Assembly: GCA_947501315.1 (NCBI GenBank)
Contig: CANMXH010000082.1
Span: 1-9,608 of the forward strand
Origin: Caulobacteraceae bacterium
GTDB lineage: Bacteria; Pseudomonadota; Alphaproteobacteria; Caulobacterales; Caulobacteraceae
Length of the DNA stretch: 9,608 nt
Reading direction: 5' to 3'
Below, in pieces: positions 6,095 to 9,608 of the stretch. Below the pieces are notes generated by a model. That model saw only the letters and a list, made by a program, of their open reading frames with translations. It searched no databases and was not told the DNA's origin. Positions within the stretch are counted from its first letter, which is position 1, and each line of letters starts with the position of its first letter. Made by a program: the position numbers and the translations under genes.

Positions 6095-6230
6095 CCGTCA
6101 TCCTCGGACTTGATCCGAGGATCAGACCATCCGGTGCGCCGTCGGAGAACCCGCGACGACGCGCGAGGGCCGTCCCGACCGCAATGCCCGACGCCGCCCC
6201 TGATCCTCGGGTCAAGCCCGAGGATGACGG
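6095..6230. repeat. Pair of inverted REP-like palindromes
   Basis: Two copies of a palindromic element face each other. The left copy (6095-6126) has the stem ATCCTCGG (6100-6107) and CCGAGGAT (6115-6122). The right copy (6199-6230) is in inverted orientation, with the 9-base stem ATCCTCGGG (6203-6211) and CCCGAGGAT (6217-6225). The units agree at 29 of 32 positions, and the right copy has the more perfect stem. The 72-base spacer holds nothing I recognise. The core CCGTCATCCTCGGGCTTGA is familiar as an abundant intergenic repeat in alphaproteobacterial genomes. The pair lies exactly between the divergent nadE and ftsY promoters without breaking either. Confidence 0.75.
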
Positions 6231-6256
6231 AAAGGGGGGAAGCAGCGCGAGTTCGC

Positions 6257-6285
6257 GTGACGCGCCCGCATTGCCCCGCTAAAGC
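6257..6285 (+). promoter_or_regulatory. Sigma-73-type promoter for ftsY, predicted leaderless transcript
   Basis: GTGACGC (6257-6263) and GCTAAAGC (6278-6285) are separated by 14 bases. They match the Caulobacter consensus TTGACGS at 6 of 7 and GCTANAWC at 6 of 7 defined positions. The ATG of ftsY is at 6292, 7 bases after the last base of the -10 motif, which is where transcription is expected to start. No Shine-Dalgarno sequence lies between. Together these suggest a leaderless mRNA. This is inferred from sequence only. Confidence 0.55.
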
Positions 6286-6291
6286 CAACCC

Positions 6292-7227
6292 ATGAACGAC
6301 GCGCCGAAAAAGGGCTGGCTCTCGCGCCTGACCGAGGGCCTCTCCCGCTCCTCGAAGCAGATGACCGAACAGGTCGTGGCCACCTTCATCAAGGAGCCGC
6401 TGTCCGAGGCCGCGCTCGAGGGGCTGGAAGAGCATCTTCTGGAGAGCGATCTGGGGCCTGCGGCCACCGACCGGATCGTGGGCCGCTTCCGCGATCTGCG
6501 CTTCGGCGCCGGGGCCAATGAGCGCGAGGTCAAGGAGGCCCTGGCCGAGGCCGTGACCGCCGAACTCGTCCACCACGAGGCCCGCTACGAACCCCTGTCC
6601 GGCCCCCGCCCCTTCGTGACCCTGTTCGTCGGGGTAAATGGTTCGGGCAAGACCACCACCCTCGGCAAGATCGCCGCCGACCTGACCGGTCAGGGGGCGA
6701 AGGTGATGATCGTCGCCTGCGACACCTTCCGCGCCGCCGCCCGCGAACAGCTCAAGGTCTGGGCCGAGCGCGCCGGAGCGACCTTCGAGAGCCGCCGCGA
6801 CGGGGCTGACCCCGCCGGCCTGGCCTTCGACGCCTATACGAAGGCGAAGGCGGAAGGATACGACGTCGTCCTGATCGACACCGCCGGCCGGCTGCAGAAC
6901 AAGTCCGCCCTGATGGACGAACTGCTCAAGATCGTGCGCGTGCTGAAGAAGATCGATCCGGAGGCCCCGCACGAGACCCTGCTGGTGCTGGACGCCACGG
7001 TCGGCCGCAACGCCCTGGCCCAGGAGCAGATCTTCGGCCGCACCGCCTATGTCTCCGGACTGGTCATGACCAAGCTGGACGGCACAGCGCGTGGCGGGGT
7101 CCTGGTGCCTGTGGCCCAGGCCTCGGACGCCCCGATCAAGCTGATCGGCGTCGGCGAGGGCATTGACGACCTGCAACCGTTTGACGCGCGAGCCTTTTCA
7201 CGATCGCTGGTGGGGCTGGAGGATTGA
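6292..7227 (+). CDS. ftsY: Signal recognition particle receptor FtsY
   Basis: This is a complete 311-residue SRP GTPase. It docks ribosomes carrying nascent membrane proteins, bound by Ffh and 4.5S RNA, at the inner membrane. The N domain spans about residues 20-100. The NG GTPase domain has the P-loop GVNGSGKTT (114-122), CDTFRAAAREQL (143-154, the SRP GTPase insertion-box signature), DTAGR (196-200), TKLDGTARGG (260-269) and GVGEGIDDLQPF (286-297). The long acidic A domain of E. coli FtsY is absent; only about 20 residues precede the N domain, with a basic, amphipathic stretch (KKGWLSRLTEGLSRSSK) suited to membrane contact. This short form is common outside enterobacteria. The ATG at 6292 follows a likely promoter so closely that the transcript may be leaderless. 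yciB starts 3 bases after the stop, with its ribosome binding site inside the ftsY 3' end, so the two are translationally coupled. Confidence 0.97.
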   Translation: MNDAPKKGWLSRLTEGLSRSSKQMTEQVVATFIKEPLSEAALEGLEEHLLESDLGPAATDRIVGRFRDLRFGAGANEREVKEALAEAVTAELVHHEARYEPLSGPRPFVTLFVGVNGSGKTTTLGKIAADLTGQGAKVMIVACDTFRAAAREQLKVWAERAGATFESRRDGADPAGLAFDAYTKAKAEGYDVVLIDTAGRLQNKSALMDELLKIVRVLKKIDPEAPHETLLVLDATVGRNALAQEQIFGRTAYVSGLVMTKLDGTARGGVLVPVAQASDAPIKLIGVGEGIDDLQPFDARAFSRSLVGLED

Positions 7228-7230
7228 CGC

Positions 7231-7923
7231 ATGACTGACGCCGCCACCCCCGAATCGACCCTGAAGACCGACTCCCGCCTGCGTCAGCTGGTGGATTTCG
7301 GCGGCCTGCTGGCCTTTGGCGCAGCCTTTCTGGTCATGCGCCTGCGTGGCCTGAGCGGCGATGAAGCCCTGGTCCATGCGACCTGGTTCCTCGTCGCGGG
7401 CTCGGCCGTGGGCGTGGCGGTCGGCCTGATCGTCGAGAAGCGGCTGGCCCTGATGCCGCTGCTGGTCGGCGGCTTTGCCCTGGTGTTCGGCCTGCTGACC
7501 GTGCTGACCGGCGACGGCCTGTGGGTGAAGGTCAAGGTCACGGCCCTGAATTTGTCGCTGGCCGTGGCCCTGATCGGCGGCATCTTCGTGGGCAAACAAC
7601 CGCTGAAGGCGCTTCTGGGCACGGTGATTCCAATCAATGACCGGGCCTGGCGGACGCTCACCCTCCGCTATGGCGTCTATTTTCTCGCCGTCGCCATCGT
7701 CAACGAACTGGTCCGCAGCGAGGCCCTGGTGGGCTGGGCGGCGGCGCAGCTCGGCCGCACGGATATTGATCCGGCCGATGTCTGGGTCAGCTTCCGGGGC
7801 GTGTTGTGGATCGCCTCCTCAGCCTTCGGCCTGTCCCAGATCCCGCTGATCATGCGCAATCTGACCTCGACCGACGCACCGGTCGATCCCATGGCGCCGG
7901 CGGAACCGGACACCGCGCCCTGA
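7231..7923 (+). CDS. yciB: Inner membrane septation protein A (YciB/IspZ family)
   Basis: This 230-residue polytopic inner-membrane protein has about six hydrophobic segments: roughly 21-37, 48-67, 74-93, 104-121, 147-161 and 187-207. Family features include GDGLWVKVKVT (94-104), GKQPLKALLG (121-130), the INDRAWRTLTLRYGVYFL stretch (135-152) and the VWVSFRG motif (184-190). YciB/IspZ proteins affect cell envelope synthesis and septation in enteric bacteria; the exact biochemical role is not settled. The N-terminus (about 18 residues) and C-terminal tail (211-230, Pro/Asp/Ala rich) are polar extensions compared with the roughly 180-residue E. coli protein. GGAGG (7218-7222) lies 8 bases before the ATG and inside the last codons of ftsY, so it is the second gene of an ftsY-yciB operon, an arrangement I recall from other Caulobacterales. 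Confidence 0.9.
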   Translation: MTDAATPESTLKTDSRLRQLVDFGGLLAFGAAFLVMRLRGLSGDEALVHATWFLVAGSAVGVAVGLIVEKRLALMPLLVGGFALVFGLLTVLTGDGLWVKVKVTALNLSLAVALIGGIFVGKQPLKALLGTVIPINDRAWRTLTLRYGVYFLAVAIVNELVRSEALVGWAAAQLGRTDIDPADVWVSFRGVLWIASSAFGLSQIPLIMRNLTSTDAPVDPMAPAEPDTAP

Positions 7924-7938
7924 GATATTCGGATCGAT

Positions 7939-7953
7939 GACGGATCGTCCGTC
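7939..7953 (+). terminator. Weak hairpin after yciB, possible terminator
   Basis: GACGGA (7939-7944) and TCCGTC (7948-7953) form a perfect 6-base stem with a 3-base loop, 15 bases after the yciB stop. Only TTC follows rather than a real T-run, so it would be a weak intrinsic terminator at best. Its position fits the end of the ftsY-yciB operon. Confidence 0.3.
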
Positions 7954-8012
7954 TTCAAACCGTAAAGCACCACTGCTACGCATGATCCATCGAGGCCGAA
8001 GGGATACGTTTC

Positions 8013-8651
8013 ATGGTCAAGTCCGGGAACAAGTCGAAGCGCAACGGGGCCCTGGGGGGCTCCCCCAGCCACCTGATGCACCGTGTGCTGCAGCTGGCGC
8101 TTGACATCTATTCCGAGGAAACCGGCCCCGACGGCCTGACCCAGCGCCAGTTTGCGGTTCTTGAGGCCGTGTCGCAGAAGTCCGGCCTGACCCAGACCGA
8201 TCTGGTCCGGGCCACCGGGATCGACCGCTCGACCCTGGCGGACCTGGTCTCGCGCATGACGACGAAAGGGCTTCTGGCCCGCGAACAGTCTTCAATCGAC
8301 GCCCGCGCCAAGACTGTCAGCCTGTCCGGCCCCGGTCAGGCGGCGCTGGATGCCGCCCGGCCGAAGGTCGAGGCCGCCGATAAGCGGATCATGGCCCTGC
8401 TGCCCAAGGCAAAGCGGGACGGCTTCCTCGGCCTGCTGGCCGAACTGGCGGGCGAGGCCGACGCGGCCCCGGCCAAGGCCAAGGCCGAGGCCAGGGCCGC
8501 CAAGAAGGCCGCCCGCGAGGCGAAGAAGCTGGCCAAAAAGGCAACCAGGCCGGCCAAGGTGAAGGCCGAGAAGCCGGCCAAGGCACCGAAGGCCGAAAAG
8601 CCCGCCAAGCCCGCCAAGCCGAAGAAGGCCAAGGCGGTCGAGCCGGCGTAA
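8013..8651 (+). CDS. MarR-family regulator with a histone H1-like lysine-rich tail
   Basis: This 212-residue protein has two parts. Residues about 15-148 form a MarR winged-helix domain: HLMHRVLQLALDIYSEE for the first dimerisation helix, LTQRQFAVLEAV (42-53), SGLTQTDLVRATGIDRSTLADLVSRMTTKGLLARE (57-91) for the helix-turn-helix and recognition helix, then DARAKTVSLS (96-105) for the wing and a C-terminal helix. Residues 151-212 are a low-complexity tail with 19 Lys, 23 Ala and 8 Pro in 62 residues, containing repeated KPAK and KAEK units. Such tails bind DNA without sequence preference in H1-like and AlgP-like bacterial proteins. The basic N-terminus (KSGNKSKR) adds positive charge. AAGGGA lies 8 bases before the ATG. 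It sits 89 bases after yciB on the same strand and may have its own promoter. The ligand and targets are unknown. Confidence 0.9.
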   Translation: MVKSGNKSKRNGALGGSPSHLMHRVLQLALDIYSEETGPDGLTQRQFAVLEAVSQKSGLTQTDLVRATGIDRSTLADLVSRMTTKGLLAREQSSIDARAKTVSLSGPGQAALDAARPKVEAADKRIMALLPKAKRDGFLGLLAELAGEADAAPAKAKAEARAAKKAAREAKKLAKKATRPAKVKAEKPAKAPKAEKPAKPAKPKKAKAVEPA

Positions 8652-8661
8652 CCCCCGCTAT

Positions 8662-8810
8662 CGTCATCCTCCGGCAAGGCGCGTCAGCGCCGCGACCGGG
8701 GGACCCAGCGGCGCGCGCGAGCGCGACACTGTCGCGGCCACCCTGCCTGAACAGATCGCCTTCGGCGCCGCTGGGTCCCCCGGTCTCGCTGCGCTCGCCG
8801 GAGGATGACG
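8662..8810. repeat. Long inverted repeat at a convergent junction
   Basis: The left arm (8662-8714) and right arm (8765-8810) are inverted copies of one element. The outer 14 bases (8662-8675 and 8797-8810, CGTCATCCTCCGGC) and the inner 21 bases (8694-8714 and 8765-8785, containing GGGGGACCCAGCGG) are perfect reverse complements. They are joined by diverged segments of different length. The left arm's joining segment contains its own stem GGCGC-GTCA-GCGCC. The 50-base centre includes a perfect 7-1-7 dyad, CGCGACA-C-TGTCGCG (8722-8736). I recall similar repeats in intergenic DNA of Caulobacter and Brevundimonas. It lies between the convergent MarR and prolyl oligopeptidase genes and could act as a transcription barrier from both sides. 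It differs in sequence from the 6095-6230 repeats apart from the shared CGTCATCCTC edge. Confidence 0.75.
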
Positions 8811-8830
8811 AAAGCAATTGTGATCGGCGG

Positions 8831-9608
8831 TCAGTCCATCAGCTGCTGCGCCAGATAGACATAATGCCTCGCCCAGCGGCGGGCGTTGGCGATCGGGTCG
8901 GCGTCATTGGAGTGACCGCCTGACGTCTCTTCGTAATAGAGGTGGTCATAGCCCATCTCGCCCAGCCGCGCGGCGAATTTGCGCGAATGGCCGGGGTGGA
9001 CACGATCGTCGCGCGTATTGGTCGTGATATAGACCCGCGGATAGTCCGCACCCGGACGAAGGTTCTGATAGGCGGAATAGCGAGCGATCCATGCCGCCTC
9101 TTCCGGGATGCGCGGGTCGCCGTATTCGCCGATCCACGAGGCCCCGGCCGGCATCTCATGATAGCGCAGCATGTCGATCAGCGGGCTCTCGATCACCGCC
9201 GCGTTGAACAGTTCCGGGTGCTGGGTGATCGACACCGAGGTCAGCACTCCGCCGTTGGAGCGGCCATAGATGCCGGTGCGGCGCGGCGAGCTGATGCCCC
9301 GCCGGTGCAGGTCGGCGGCGACCGCTGCGAAATCATCAAAGGCCAGCTGACGGTTCTCGTTCAGCACCGACTGGTGCCATTCCGGCCCGAACTCGCCGCC
9401 GCCGCGGATGTTGGCCTGAACGAAAACGCCGCCGTTCTCGAGCCAAAGCTTGCCCATCTCCGGCTTGTAGGCGGGCGGGAACGAGATCTGGAAACCGCCG
9501 TAGCCGAACAGGATGGTCGGCGCCGATCCGTCCATCGCCATGTCGCGGGGCCGGGTGACGAAATAGGGGATCATGGTTCCGTCCGAGGACCGGGCCTCGA
9601 ACTGTTCG
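8831..9608 (-). CDS. Prolyl oligopeptidase family serine peptidase (S9A), C-terminal part, cut by window edge
   Basis: The frame enters from the right edge and ends at the TGA at 8831-8833. About 258 residues are visible, beginning EQFEARSSDGTMIPYFVTRP, the usual start of the S9A catalytic domain. Numbered from the Met at 9574, it shows GYGGF (24-28), NIRGGGEFGPEWH (55-67), the nucleophile motif GRSNGG (104-109, Ser106), TNTRDDRVHPGHS (185-197) with the triad Asp in DDR, and SGGHSND (218-224) with His221. The triad is therefore complete. The N-terminal beta-propeller that gates access to the active site lies outside the window, so a signal peptide cannot be judged. Members cut short peptides after proline or, in relatives, other residues. 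The Met at 9574 is not the real start, because coding similarity continues upstream of it. It converges with the MarR gene across the 8662-8810 repeat. Confidence 0.95.
   Translation of the reverse strand, partial: EQFEARSSDGTMIPYFVTRPRDMAMDGSAPTILFGYGGFQISFPPAYKPEMGKLWLENGGVFVQANIRGGGEFGPEWHQSVLNENRQLAFDDFAAVAADLHRRGISSPRRTGIYGRSNGGVLTSVSITQHPELFNAAVIESPLIDMLRYHEMPAGASWIGEYGDPRIPEEAAWIARYSAYQNLRPGADYPRVYITTNTRDDRVHPGHSRKFAARLGEMGYDHLYYEETSGGHSNDADPIANARRWARHYVYLAQQLMD

Noticed and set aside
6073..7176. Minus-strand open frame of 367 codons across ftsY
   Set aside because: It is antisense to FtsY. Part of it, with peptides such as VILGLDPRI, is the translation of the intergenic palindromic repeat, a known source of false gene calls in alphaproteobacteria.
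7954..7982. Promoter for the MarR gene (TTCAAAC and GCTACGCA)
   Set aside because: Only the GCTA core fits and the -35 is poor. A promoter in this gap is likely but I cannot place it.
1..9608. Mobile element, CRISPR array, defence island or RNA gene
   Set aside because: I saw no transposase, integrase, att-like repeat, regularly spaced repeat array, or tRNA/rRNA sequence. Codon use is uniform across the window.

Overview
This GC-rich window looks like chromosomal DNA from an alphaproteobacterium of the Caulobacterales, most likely Brevundimonas or a close relative. The reasons are codon use, the protein sequences, sigma-73-like promoter motifs of the Caulobacter type (TTGACGS, 10-14 bases, GCTANAWC), intergenic palindromic repeats typical of this group, and the ftsY-yciB gene pair. 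It is mostly ordinary core-genome content. I see no phage, transposase, CRISPR, tRNA or rRNA. No gap between genes exceeds 300 bases; the largest is 6025-6291.

Left part (1-2257, minus strand): a DegT-family sugar aminotransferase followed closely by a Gfo/Idh/MocA dehydrogenase, then the first 33 codons of a small membrane protein that runs off the left edge. The enzyme pair fits conversion of a UDP-N-acetyl-hexosamine to its 3-amino derivative (GnnA/GnnB type). That route supplies the 2,3-diaminoglucose lipid A backbone known in Caulobacter and Brevundimonas. Divergent from it (2420-3887, plus strand) are a HAD-IIIA phosphatase resembling GmhB, but without the usual zinc-binding loop, and an alpha/beta hydrolase.

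Middle (3888-6291): a 94-base convergent junction built on a near-perfect inverted repeat, then a large glutamine-dependent NAD+ synthetase (minus strand, TTG start). A divergent intergenic region follows, in which a pair of inverted palindromic repeats sits between two recognisable promoters, one for nadE and one for ftsY.

Right part (6292-9608): ftsY (SRP receptor) and yciB form a tight two-gene operon. The ftsY promoter is placed so that its mRNA should be leaderless. Next is a MarR-type regulator with a lysine/alanine/proline-rich histone H1-like tail, then a second, different inverted repeat pair at a convergent junction, and finally the C-terminal catalytic part of a prolyl oligopeptidase cut by the right edge.

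The items most worth a second look are the lipid A sugar pair, the zinc-loop-less GmhB homologue, the H1-tailed MarR protein, the apparent leaderless ftsY promoter, and the three different repeat structures at gene junctions. None of these amounts to a clearly new system.
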